From positions 1 through 17,988 of the forward strand of contig DCHK01000044.1 of the NCBI GenBank assembly GCA_002315615.1: 17,988 nucleotides of DNA, written 5' to 3'. Numbering within the stretch: position 1 is the first letter of the stretch; the number at the start of each line of letters is the position of its first letter. The notes under the pieces are model-generated. The model did not search any database, was not told where the DNA came from, and saw only the letters and a program-made list of their open reading frames with translations. The position numbers were made by a program, and so were the translations under genes. Positions 7,472 through 15,667 of the stretch are shown here, piece by piece. Origin of the DNA: Bacteroidales bacterium UBA1754. Its GTDB lineage: Bacteria > Bacteroidota > Bacteroidia > Bacteroidales > Paludibacteraceae.

Positions 7472-8379
7472 TAGAAATATCCTTCACGTTTTTTCTGTTC
7501 CATACTTGCCTCTTGGTCGAAGTCGATGACACGCGTAGTACGTTCGCTCTTTGTGGTAGTCATCATTTCTTCCACAATTTTTTCGATTGTGTCGGCTTCG
7601 CTTTCTACAGCACCCGTCAGTGGCCAGCAACCTAAAGTACGAAAGCGCACCATACGCATTTTTACTTGGTCGCGATATTTTTCGGGTAAACGCTCGTCAT
7701 CTGCCATTATCAAGTTGCCGTCAATTTCAACGATAGGACGCTCTTTTGCATAATACAACGGCACGATAGGAATATTTTCCAAACGAATGTATTGCCAAAT
7801 GTCGAGTTCTGTCCAGTTGCTCAAAGGGAACACACGAATGCTTTCGCCTTTTTGAATGCGAGCGTTGTATATGTCCCACAATTCAGGTCGTTGATTTTTG
7901 GGGTCCCATTGGCAAAATTTATCACGGAAAGAGAAAATACGTTCTTTCGCACGACTTTTCTCCTCGTCGCGACGAGCACCACCGAAGGCAGCATCAAATT
8001 TGTATTTGTCAAGTGCCTTGAGCAATGCTTGAGTTTTCATCAAATCGGTATGAACTTTGCTACCGTGAGTAAAAGGTCCAACACCCGCTTCGAAGCCCTC
8101 TTTGTTATATTCAACAATCAAGTTCCAACCATATTTTTTTGCATACTCATCGCGGAACTGAATCATTTCCTTGAACTTCCATTTTGAGTCGATGTGCATC
8201 AGAGGAAACGGAACTTTGCCTGGAGCAAATGCCTTTTCTGCCAAACGAACCATCACCGACGAGTCTTTACCGATAGAATAAAGCATCACAGGATTTTCAA
8301 ATTCGGCAGCCACTTCACGAATAATGTGAATGGATTCTGCTTCCAATTCCTTCAAATGACTTAATTTATATTCTTCCAT
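7471..8379 (-). CDS. cysD: Sulfate adenylyltransferase subunit 2 (CysD)
   Basis: CysD joins sulfate to ATP to form adenosine 5'-phosphosulfate (APS) and pyrophosphate, in complex with CysN. The PP-loop is S35-I-G-K-D-S-S41 in the usual N-terminal place. The segment F-G-G-A-R-R-D-E-E-K-S-R-A-K-E-R and the C-terminal R-F-R-T-L-G-C-W-P-L-T-G-A-V are characteristic of CysD rather than of PAPS reductase (CysH). The 302-residue length is typical. It is preceded by a 109-base gap filled in part by a heptamer repeat and overlaps cysN. Secure call. Confidence 0.96.
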   Translation of the reverse strand: MEEYKLSHLKELEAESIHIIREVAAEFENPVMLYSIGKDSSVMVRLAEKAFAPGKVPFPLMHIDSKWKFKEMIQFRDEYAKKYGWNLIVEYNKEGFEAGVGPFTHGSKVHTDLMKTQALLKALDKYKFDAAFGGARRDEEKSRAKERIFSFRDKFCQWDPKNQRPELWDIYNARIQKGESIRVFPLSNWTELDIWQYIRLENIPIVPLYYAKERPIVEIDGNLIMADDERLPEKYRDQVKMRMVRFRTLGCWPLTGAVESEADTIEKIVEEMMTTTKSERTTRVIDFDQEASMEQKKREGYF

Positions 8380-8439
8380 TTATTTTGGTTTTATATTTTC
8401 TATTTATATGCAAACCCTACGGGTTATATTTACTCTTTT

Positions 8440-8495
8440 CTATTCACTATCCACTCTTAACTCTTAACTATTAACTCTTGACTATTAACTATTTC
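8440..8495. repeat. Heptanucleotide tandem repeat between cysC and cysD
   Basis: Eight consecutive 7-base units start at 8440: CTATTCA, CTATCCA, CTCTTAA, CTCTTAA, CTATTAA, CTCTTGA, CTATTAA, CTATTTC. The consensus is CT(A/C)TTAA. The last unit contains the cysC stop codon. The rest of the gap up to cysD (8380-8439) shows no clear promoter or hairpin to me. Confidence 0.85.
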
Positions 8496-9073
8496 ACTTT
8501 TGGCAAAATAGCGTCGAGCAACATTTTTACAGACTCCTCGATAGGATGTGCAGCAGTATCGATTACGATTGACGGATTTTGTGGAACTTCGAAAGGTGCG
8601 CTAATGCCCGTAAAGTTTTTCACAATACCCTGACGCGCTTTAGCATAAAGACCTTTCACATCGCGTTGTTCGCACACTTCGAGCGAAGTGCTGACATACA
8701 CCTCGAAGAAGTTTTCGTGTCCGATGATGTCTGCCGCCATTTTACGAATATCGTTGCTCGGACTAATAAATGCCGCAAGCGTTACTATACCCGTTTCGAC
8801 AAACAATTTTCCGACCTCGGCAATACGACGAATATTTTCAATGCGATCTGCTTCGGTAAAACCTAAATTATTATTGATTCCGCTACGAATATTATCGCCA
8901 TCGAGAATTGTGCAAAGTATTTTGCGGTCGTGCAACTCTTTTTCGAGTGCAATAGCCAATGTGCTTTTACCAGAACCAGACAAACCCGTAAACCATATCA
9001 TCAACCCACGTTGACCTAACAGTTTTTCTTTGTCTGCCTTCGACATTTTTTCTATCGGATAGATATTCTCCAT
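8489..9073 (-). CDS. cysC: Adenylylsulfate kinase (CysC)
   Basis: CysC phosphorylates APS at the 3' position with ATP to give PAPS, the sulfonate donor. The Walker A loop is G30-L-S-G-S-G-K-S-T38. The APS-site segment D58-G-D-N-I-R63 and the following E-A-D-R-I-E-N-I-R-R run (74-83) are intact. The usual phosphoserine-type motif F-I-S-P appears at 102-105, followed here by S-N-D-I-R. The 194-residue length is normal for a stand-alone APS kinase. The gene sits between two tandem-repeat gaps. No APS or PAPS reductase is in view, so its product probably feeds the sulfotransferase four genes into the unit. Secure call. Confidence 0.96.
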   Translation of the reverse strand: MENIYPIEKMSKADKEKLLGQRGLMIWFTGLSGSGKSTLAIALEKELHDRKILCTILDGDNIRSGINNNLGFTEADRIENIRRIAEVGKLFVETGIVTLAAFISPSNDIRKMAADIIGHENFFEVYVSTSLEVCEQRDVKGLYAKARQGIVKNFTGISAPFEVPQNPSIVIDTAAHPIEESVKMLLDAILPKVK

Positions 9074-9102
9074 TTTAATCGTTTAATGTTTAATCGTTTA
9101 AT
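9074..9102. repeat. Heptamer repeat between cysQ and cysC
   Basis: The unit GTTTAAT occurs at 9081-9087, 9088-9094 and 9096-9102, with a diverged copy TTTAATC at 9074-9080. The tract runs from the cysC start codon into the cysQ stop codon, filling the whole 24-base gap. One unit is displaced by a single extra base at 9095. Confidence 0.7.
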
Positions 9103-9913
9103 GTTTTTTCCTTTCTACAATAAACCACGGATTATGCAAATCTTCTTTATTGTAAACAAGTTCTTTATTCGTTTCGGGAATGTACATAGAACAACCCGCA
9201 GCACGTGCAATGGCGTGTCCAGCCGCAGTATCCCACTCCATAGTTGGCGCAAAACGTGGATAAACGTCAGCAGCACCTTCGGCAACTAAACAAATCTTGA
9301 GCGAACTACCACTCGATTTCATTTCCAAATCAGGGTGCAATTTTCTACATTCGTCAATAAAATTCTGCGTTTCGGGCGAAAGATGCGAACGCGATGCCAC
9401 AACACTAAAAACCTCCGTTTTTTGCGACGGCAATTTTAGCGATTTTTTCTCAAAATCCGATAGCGAAATATACGCATTTTCTATCCCAATGTTCGCAATT
9501 TTGAAAGCACCAATAGAAATATCAGCAAAATACAAATCGCGTTTCACAGGAACATAAATTACGCCTAAAACAGGAATGCCATTTTCGACAAGCGCAATAT
9601 TTACAGTAAACTCGCCGTTTCGCTTGATAAATTCTTTGGTACCATCGAGTGGATCGACCACCCAAAGTTGATTCCAATTTTTTCGTTCGGAAAATGGAAG
9701 ATGAGCACCCTCTTCACTCAAAAGAGGTATATCGAATTGTTGCAAAGCAGAAGCAATAGCAATATGCGACATTTTGTCTGCCACAGTAAGCGGCGAATTA
9801 TCAGCCTTCATCTCCACTTGAAAATCGGCATCGGGTGCGTCGTATATTTTCATAATTTCGGCACCAGCCTTCAAAGAAGCAACAATGGCGGTATATAAAA
9901 ATTGTTCTCTCAT
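9098..9913 (-). CDS. cysQ: 3'(2'),5'-bisphosphate nucleotidase (CysQ)
   Basis: CysQ removes the 3'-phosphate of PAP (and PAPS), giving AMP and phosphate. This clears the by-product that would inhibit the sulfotransferase. It belongs to the inositol monophosphatase superfamily. Metal-binding residues are E67-E68, D87-P-L-D90-G-T and W227-D228-T-A-A-G; all are intact. I chose the ATG at 9913 because it starts directly before the first helix; a GTG at 9934 would lie inside the -7 box and is unlikely. The length of 271 residues is typical. It is the first gene of the sulfonation unit and has its own promoter candidate. The CysQ assignment over a general inositol phosphatase rests on context and on the E-E-G and D-G-T-K-E-F motifs. 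Confidence 0.93.
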   Translation of the reverse strand: MREQFLYTAIVASLKAGAEIMKIYDAPDADFQVEMKADNSPLTVADKMSHIAIASALQQFDIPLLSEEGAHLPFSERKNWNQLWVVDPLDGTKEFIKRNGEFTVNIALVENGIPVLGVIYVPVKRDLYFADISIGAFKIANIGIENAYISLSDFEKKSLKLPSQKTEVFSVVASRSHLSPETQNFIDECRKLHPDLEMKSSGSSLKICLVAEGAADVYPRFAPTMEWDTAAGHAIARAAGCSMYIPETNKELVYNKEDLHNPWFIVERKKH

Positions 9914-9933
9914 CTTCGATTTTTTACGAAACA

Positions 9934-9941
9934 CAAAGGTA
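9934..9941 (-). promoter_or_regulatory. Candidate -7 element for the cysQ operon
   Basis: On the minus strand this reads TACCTTTG, an exact match to TANNTTTG, 20 bases before the cysQ ATG. No clear TTG lies 19-21 bases further upstream. It comes right after the terminator hairpin of the preceding operon, which supports a new transcription start here. Confidence 0.5.
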
Positions 9942-9942
9942 A

Positions 9943-9990
9943 GAAAAATGATTGAAATAACTACCCGATTTGATGGATAGTTATTTCAAT
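9943..9990 (-). terminator. Intrinsic terminator after ispF
   Basis: A perfect 13-base inverted repeat (ATTGAAATAACTA at 9951-9963 and its complement at 9978-9990) encloses a 14-base loop in which two more C-G pairs can form. On the minus strand it is followed by CATTTTTC, a short U-tract. It lies 51 bases after the ispF stop and ends the porU–porV–ispF transcript. Confidence 0.75.
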
Positions 9991-10040
9991 ATATCAACAA
10001 AGATTGGGGATTTTTACAAATATGCAAAAAAGATTGCAAA

Positions 10041-10517
10041 CTATTTGGTGAGTAGCACCACTGCTTGCGCTGCAATGCCTTGTTCCGTACCAACAAAACC
10101 AAGTTTTTCGGTAGTAGTGGCTTTTATTGAAACATCATCCTCGTCGATGCCCATTACGTCGGCAAGTGTTTTTTTCATTTGCGGAATGTGCGGATTTAGT
10201 TTTGGTCGTTCGGCACAAACAGTAGCATCAATATTACCAACTTCGTAACCTTTTTGACGAATCAAATCTACCGTTTTTTTTAGTAAAATTTTACTGTCGA
10301 TATTTTTGAATTCCGAAGAATTATCGGGAAAATGATAACCAATATCGCGTAAATTTGCAGCACCCAAGAACGCATCGCAAATGGCGTGAATAAGCACATC
10401 GGCATCAGAATGACCAAGCAAACCTAAAGTATGTTCCAACTTTATGCCACCGAGCCACAATTCTCGTCCTTCTACTAAACGATGAACGTCATAACCAAAA
10501 CCGACACGAACTTTCAT
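10041..10517 (-). CDS. ispF: 2-C-methyl-D-erythritol 2,4-cyclodiphosphate synthase (IspF)
   Basis: IspF closes the ring of CDP-methylerythritol phosphate to make the 2,4-cyclodiphosphate, releasing CMP, in the non-mevalonate isoprenoid pathway. The zinc ligands D10-x-H12 and H44 are in place, as are the G-H-S-D-A-D-V motif (35-41) and R-D-I-G-Y-H-F-P-D. The 158-residue length is typical of a stand-alone enzyme; there is no IspD fusion. The ATG at 10517 lies five bases after the porV stop, so it is almost certainly co-transcribed with porV. The pairing is positional rather than functional as far as is known. Secure call. Confidence 0.97.
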   Translation of the reverse strand: MKVRVGFGYDVHRLVEGRELWLGGIKLEHTLGLLGHSDADVLIHAICDAFLGAANLRDIGYHFPDNSSEFKNIDSKILLKKTVDLIRQKGYEVGNIDATVCAERPKLNPHIPQMKKTLADVMGIDEDDVSIKATTTEKLGFVGTEQGIAAQAVVLLTK

Positions 10518-10522
10518 CAGAA

Positions 10523-11722
10523 TTACTGAGCACGTTTGTTTGATACCATTGTTTTCAAGCCTGCCATATCAAATCCAAGTGTAAAACGCAAAGTTTTATC
10601 CAATGGATTGTTATTGCCCTGAGCCATTACGTATGCTGCTTGCAATTCAAAGATATTCAGTTTGAAACCAGCACCGAAAGTAAAGTATTTACGATTTCCT
10701 TTGTATTCTGACTCGTGGAAATAACCACAACGAGCAAAGAATTGGTCTTGATAACTATATTCTAAACCAAGTGACCAAATAATTTCGCGCAATTCTTCTT
10801 TGAAACCACCAGGAGCATCGCCAAACGATTTGAAAATACCTGCGATTGGCGAAATATCATTGTATTTTTGCTGATTCATTACAGCCACAGAATCACCTCT
10901 TGGTGTAGAAACAACTTCATATTGACAAGGCACCAATAATTTATTGATTTCTCCCATAAATGTCAACTTATTGTAATCGTCGAACTTATAACCAAAAGCC
11001 AAACCAAGACGGAAATTTGTAGGCAAGAAATCTTTGGTATTTCCATCATCGAAAGAAATTTTAGAACCGATGTTTGAAATATCAATACCCAAAGATAAAT
11101 CGGAACCTGCACCACAACGCAATGGTTGCAAATAATATACTGCAATATCGGCTGCAACAGCATTTCCAGCAGTCATTTCGGTAGAAACGCCACCACTCAA
11201 ATCGGAATGAACATAGCGCAAAGCAACCGCAGCAGACCAACACTCAGCCAACAAACGAGAATATGCCAAATCGACTGAAAATTCATTTGGTCGCACATTT
11301 ACACCAGGGTCGTCTGGATTGGCACGATACTGAACATCGCCAAGAGAAAAATACTTGAGCGAAGCACTCAATGCTTGTTTTGGTGCGAATTGCCAAAATC
11401 CCACAAGGTAGAACATATTGATGTCGCTCACCAAATTCTTCAACCAAGGAGTGTAAGAAAACGCCAATCCACCATTGCTCTGCATTTGTGGATATTTGGC
11501 AGGATTCCAATACTGCGAGTTCAAATCGGGCGAAGTAGATGCACCTATATCACCCATACCACCAGCACGAGCATCTGGTGCAATAGAAAGCGATGGAATT
11601 GCAGTATATATCGGTCTGATACCATTTCCACTATTTAATAAACCTTTGTTATATAAATCGCTCTGAGCACTGGCGATTAACAACGACGAAAGCGTTAAAA
11701 TTGTCAGTAAAACTTTTTTCAT
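10523..11722 (-). CDS. porV: T9SS outer-membrane protein PorV (LptO)
   Basis: PorV is an outer-membrane FadL-like barrel of the type IX secretion system. It collects cargo leaving the Sov channel and brings it to the PorU sortase for removal of the C-terminal signal. A signal peptide (1-19, cleaved after A-S-A) precedes the family's N-terminal region R-P-I-Y-T-A-I-P-S-L and A-P-D-A-R-A-G-G-M-G-D-I-G, then Y-W-N-P-A-K-Y. Beta-barrel strands fill the rest. The 399-residue length is normal. It lies 49 bases after porU and 5 bases before ispF. The match to the family is strong. Confidence 0.94.
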   Translation of the reverse strand: MKKVLLTILTLSSLLIASAQSDLYNKGLLNSGNGIRPIYTAIPSLSIAPDARAGGMGDIGASTSPDLNSQYWNPAKYPQMQSNGGLAFSYTPWLKNLVSDINMFYLVGFWQFAPKQALSASLKYFSLGDVQYRANPDDPGVNVRPNEFSVDLAYSRLLAECWSAAVALRYVHSDLSGGVSTEMTAGNAVAADIAVYYLQPLRCGAGSDLSLGIDISNIGSKISFDDGNTKDFLPTNFRLGLAFGYKFDDYNKLTFMGEINKLLVPCQYEVVSTPRGDSVAVMNQQKYNDISPIAGIFKSFGDAPGGFKEELREIIWSLGLEYSYQDQFFARCGYFHESEYKGNRKYFTFGAGFKLNIFELQAAYVMAQGNNNPLDKTLRFTLGFDMAGLKTMVSNKRAQ

Positions 11723-11771
11723 TTTTTAATTAACATTATAATTCCTTATCTATAACGCACAAAATTACAAT

Positions 11772-14700
11772 TTATTTTGCGATTATCATTTTTTTTGTTT
11801 TTGTAACCGATTTTCCAACTTCAGAATCTAATTCTACGGAGTAGAGATATATGCCATTATCCCAACCAAGTTCTTCTATATCGAGCGTAGCAATAGTGGC
11901 AAGGTTGCCGTCTTCGTTATAATCGGCATAAATATCAACGCCTTGCTCGTACATTTTTCTTCCTGTGAAGTCGAAAATGCGTAAAGTAGCATAAATTTCC
12001 GATTCGGGACGGTTGTGCCTAAAAGCAAACACAACTTTTCCTTTCACTGGATTTGGATAGCAAAATACCTCGTCGATGCCGATTGGTTCTTTCTCTGAAA
12101 TAGTAAATTCTATGGTTTCGGTAGAAGAATTATTCAGCAAATCCCACACACGGAATGTGAGTGAATGTTGACCTTCAGCCAAATCGGGCAACGTATATTT
12201 CACCACTCCACTACGGAAAGTTCCCATATTAGATTCGTAGTAATCATTCAGCACTATCCATTCGTCATCGTCAATTTTAATGGCAATATCGTGTCCGATA
12301 CCAACGCCCGAAATATTGATTCCGTTTTCGTCATTCACATTGGCGATAAGAATTGGATTTGGGGCAACCACATCGCCCGACTTGAAAGTTGGCGTATTGA
12401 GATAAACACTCAATGTAGGTCCTTCTTCATCGTCGAAAGTAGCCGAAGAACAGCCACCTACGGTAAACAAATCGTAACCATTTGCTTCATAACGATTCGT
12501 TTCGTCCATTGCGTAATACACCACCTTGCCATCGCCAAATGAATAATTTATATCTTTAGGCAACATCATTTGCACTGTGAAACGACCATCTATTACCGTT
12601 GCTTTTCCTGAAAAAATACTTGAGCGGTCAACATAAACGTATGCACCTTCGCCATGATTATCGAGCGTTTTAATATTTGCCGTTTTATCAAAAACCGTTA
12701 CAAATACAGTTCCGTTAAAATCAGTCATTATCTGTCCTTTGTTAGCCACATACCCAACAATGGTAACCTCATCGAGTGCACCTACAGACGCTTCTTGCAC
12801 ACCTTTGCCATTGATTGTTTCGGTAACGACGTCGTATTGTGGAATAGCAAGACGCAAAGCAGGGTCGCCAAGCAAAACAAAACTCAATTTATTGTCGTAC
12901 ATTTTTGATGTACAATTATTTTTGGCATATTTCACCAAATCGCCCAAACGATATTGATTTCCGTTTTCGTCTTTTGCCAAAAGAGGAACAACAAATTCCT
13001 TATTAAGCGCATAGTTAGGGTCAGAATAAACTGTACGCGTCGTAGAGAACAAACCAATTCCACCACCCTTTGAATTAAACAAAACATTTTCGCCCGCAGA
13101 AACCGTTGGAGAGTCGAAGCGCGAAAAATTACAAGTTGCAGTTGTCCAAAATGCGAGATTATCGTTGTGTAGCGCAAGAATATCGGCATTTGTAACTATT
13201 TTTTCGTTCGTCAAAGCATCAACGCCACCGTGTCCAACATAGTTCATATATAGCACACCCGACTTAATCATTTTCCAAAACTTCTCTTTTGCTTCGGGAT
13301 AAGACTCTCCACTTGCAGAAGTTTGTTGTGTAAAGGCATCGAGATACAATTTTGTAACCTGAAAATCGGGGTACAAATTTGACACACGGCACGCTACGCT
13401 GTCGCATTGTTTTTCGTGACGAATACCATCGCCACTACCACCATCATCACCAAAGAAAAGTAGTTGATTTTTCCATTTGCCAAGCGATTTATTGTTGATG
13501 TAATTCACGATTTTGTTTGCCACATCATCTGCTACAGATTTGTCGTGAGCAGTGATACGACCAACGCCCACATCGACCGTGGCAGTACTTGTAAAAATAT
13601 CGCCACTACCAGCATCGTCCATAAAACCAAAATAATCTTCGATGATGTAACTTTCTACCTCCGACAACGAAGCATACGACTGATATGTAAGCACTTTATT
13701 ATGACCATCACCATTTACTTGGCAATTATCGAAAGTACCATCGCCGTAGAGCAAAAGATATTTTGTTTCGGTAGCATCTTGTTTATTTTGATAACGGTCG
13801 TAAAACATTTTCATCAGCCAACGATAAGCCGAAGCATCGGGCGTACCTGACGAAAATTCATTGTACACTTGGTCTAATGTTACCACCTCGACTTTCATAT
13901 TATCCACCTTGCGATGCGCTTCTGCAACCTTGTTCGCAGCATCAAGATATTCTTCGTTAGTAATAATCACAAGCGAAGGATTTTCGTGAGAGTGAATATT
14001 TTGATTTGCGACAGCGCCAATAATTTCGGGTTTATTAAAAGTTCCGTTAGGATTTACAGCCACATATTCTTGAATTTTGCCATCGGTATTTTGTGCAACG
14101 AAACTCGTAACACCACCAGCAAAATCGGTTGACACCTCTTTCACTTTTGTCGGTTCGGTAATATCCCAAATTTGATAAGAATCACTTGAATTATTCATTT
14201 GGAAATTAGCATAACCCGATGTAAATGTAGGGACACGGAACTGCATTTGGTCACCATACATTGTCAAATCGCGCGTAGCAGTAAGCGTAACGTAATTTAG
14301 ATACGCCCTTGCGCTTGCTATCGCACTTTTGAATTTTATTGTTACAGGCACTATCATCTCGGAGAAATTGTACATTCCGTAGAAAATTCCACCAACTTCA
14401 ACGCCTTTAGTATAATAATCTGAAGGGAGAATATTATTTGCCTTGAAAGTGTATTCCACATTTCCACTGGCGTCGTTCAGCCTACCAACACGTGCCAAGA
14501 TATTTGACAAAGAACCATTACTTGTTGATGATTTCACAGCGGTATTTACACGCAAAACCATATTAGTCATCACATCTACATTTGGCACGAAAAACGAAAG
14601 TTCTTTTGAAGTAACGGAATTTGAAAATTCTTCGCCATAAAATTCTCTTCCAGACTCCGCCAAATTTACCATATCCTTCTCGTACAAATAATGGTCAACG

Positions 14701-15605
14701 AAAGAACGTATTTGCGTAGGGGTTTCGCTTTCGGGAACAGAAACGGCAGACACTTTTTCAATTACCATCGGCGCCTCATCTACACCAGATGCCAAAAAAT
14801 AATATCCGTAATTAGAATAGTAATTCTTGATTCTCTGAAATTCTTTTGTAATGCTGTAATAGTTCCAAGAAATTGGACCTTGCGCATAAAAAAGTACATA
14901 ATCGCCATCGCCAAAAACTCCGTCAGCACCTTTGAAAATGGCATACGGACATTGAGGCAAGTCGTCATAATGATCGGCAGAAATATCTTCGTTTTGTAAA
15001 GCACCACCATAACCATAAATATGTAAATCATCAGGATTTATACCTGCCGAAACTATATCATTATATGTAAGTTTGTAAACACCACTTTCAGCCACACGCA
15101 TTTTTACCCACGAACCTTGTCTCATAGCAGAATTATGAGTATGTTGCATTGTAGGCGCAGATTGCGTAAATGATGAATTTTGTGTTAAATTTTCTTCTAT
15201 ATCGAAAGAAATCACCTTTTTAACTATGCCATTTTCCGACACAAAAGGCAAAAAGCGAAGAATGTAATTATCCGATTTTTTTTGAAGAGACAAAGAAACA
15301 TCTTCGGTAAAATTCAAGTTGTGAAATTGCAGATTTGTGCGTTCTGCATCGGTCAATTCGGCAAGTGCGACATTTTTAATCTCAAACTTCGACTGCATTC
15401 CCGACTTTACAGGTATTTCTATTTGTGCATACGGAACGTGAGAGATATAAACTGCGTCTTTCAAATCAATCAATTCTATTCTTGCAGAATCTATTGCAAT
15501 AGACTTCATTCCATTCCACCGCAACTGATATTGATACGCATTTACAGAAAAAACTGCAAACGTACTTACAAATAAATATAATAGTGCTATGAATATTTTT
15601 TTCAT
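11772..15605 (-). CDS. porU: T9SS C-terminal signal peptidase/sortase PorU
   Basis: PorU is a surface cysteine protease of family C25 (gingipain-like). It cuts off the C-terminal signal of T9SS cargo and links the protein to anionic lipopolysaccharide. A signal peptide ends near A23. A large beta-rich N-terminal region precedes the catalytic domain. H792 (in N-Y-V-G-H-G-G) and C825 (in T-T-A-T-C-N-F-S-R-F-D) form the dyad; their spacing of 33 equals that of His211 and Cys244 in RgpB. An Ig-like region and a C-terminal type A sorting-like domain follow, starting with Y-P-N-P-V near residue 1180 and ending K-K-M-I-I-A-K. At 1277 residues it is in the normal large range. It precedes porV by 49 bases. 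Presence implies a working T9SS elsewhere in the genome. Confidence 0.95.
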   Translation of the reverse strand: MKKIFIALLYLFVSTFAVFSVNAYQYQLRWNGMKSIAIDSARIELIDLKDAVYISHVPYAQIEIPVKSGMQSKFEIKNVALAELTDAERTNLQFHNLNFTEDVSLSLQKKSDNYILRFLPFVSENGIVKKVISFDIEENLTQNSSFTQSAPTMQHTHNSAMRQGSWVKMRVAESGVYKLTYNDIVSAGINPDDLHIYGYGGALQNEDISADHYDDLPQCPYAIFKGADGVFGDGDYVLFYAQGPISWNYYSITKEFQRIKNYYSNYGYYFLASGVDEAPMVIEKVSAVSVPESETPTQIRSFVDHYLYEKDMVNLAESGREFYGEEFSNSVTSKELSFFVPNVDVMTNMVLRVNTAVKSSTSNGSLSNILARVGRLNDASGNVEYTFKANNILPSDYYTKGVEVGGIFYGMYNFSEMIVPVTIKFKSAIASARAYLNYVTLTATRDLTMYGDQMQFRVPTFTSGYANFQMNNSSDSYQIWDITEPTKVKEVSTDFAGGVTSFVAQNTDGKIQEYVAVNPNGTFNKPEIIGAVANQNIHSHENPSLVIITNEEYLDAANKVAEAHRKVDNMKVEVVTLDQVYNEFSSGTPDASAYRWLMKMFYDRYQNKQDATETKYLLLYGDGTFDNCQVNGDGHNKVLTYQSYASLSEVESYIIEDYFGFMDDAGSGDIFTSTATVDVGVGRITAHDKSVADDVANKIVNYINNKSLGKWKNQLLFFGDDGGSGDGIRHEKQCDSVACRVSNLYPDFQVTKLYLDAFTQQTSASGESYPEAKEKFWKMIKSGVLYMNYVGHGGVDALTNEKIVTNADILALHNDNLAFWTTATCNFSRFDSPTVSAGENVLFNSKGGGIGLFSTTRTVYSDPNYALNKEFVVPLLAKDENGNQYRLGDLVKYAKNNCTSKMYDNKLSFVLLGDPALRLAIPQYDVVTETINGKGVQEASVGALDEVTIVGYVANKGQIMTDFNGTVFVTVFDKTANIKTLDNHGEGAYVYVDRSSIFSGKATVIDGRFTVQMMLPKDINYSFGDGKVVYYAMDETNRYEANGYDLFTVGGCSSATFDDEEGPTLSVYLNTPTFKSGDVVAPNPILIANVNDENGINISGVGIGHDIAIKIDDDEWIVLNDYYESNMGTFRSGVVKYTLPDLAEGQHSLTFRVWDLLNNSSTETIEFTISEKEPIGIDEVFCYPNPVKGKVVFAFRHNRPESEIYATLRIFDFTGRKMYEQGVDIYADYNEDGNLATIATLDIEELGWDNGIYLYSVELDSEVGKSVTKTKKMIIAK

Positions 15606-15639
15606 AACTGAAGAATTTTTACATTTTTCTAAAAGAATA

Positions 15640-15647
15640 CAAATATA
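15640..15647 (-). promoter_or_regulatory. Candidate -7 element for porU
   Basis: On the minus strand it reads TATATTTG, matching TANNTTTG, 34 bases before the porU ATG. No TTG is present at the expected -33 distance. Because the FAH gene lies only 62 bases upstream on the same strand, porU could also be read from that gene's promoter. Confidence 0.45.
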
Positions 15648-15667
15648 GACAAAAAATTTAGATTACC

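Noticed and set aside
7471..8379. PAPS reductase (CysH) as an alternative for cysD
   Set aside because: The PP-loop family is shared, but the C-terminal R-F-R-T-L-G-C-W-P-L-T-G segment and the neighbouring cysN identify CysD.
9914..9934. GTG start for cysQ at 9934
   Set aside because: The GTG overlaps the candidate -7 promoter box, and the ATG at 9913 begins at the usual start of the family.
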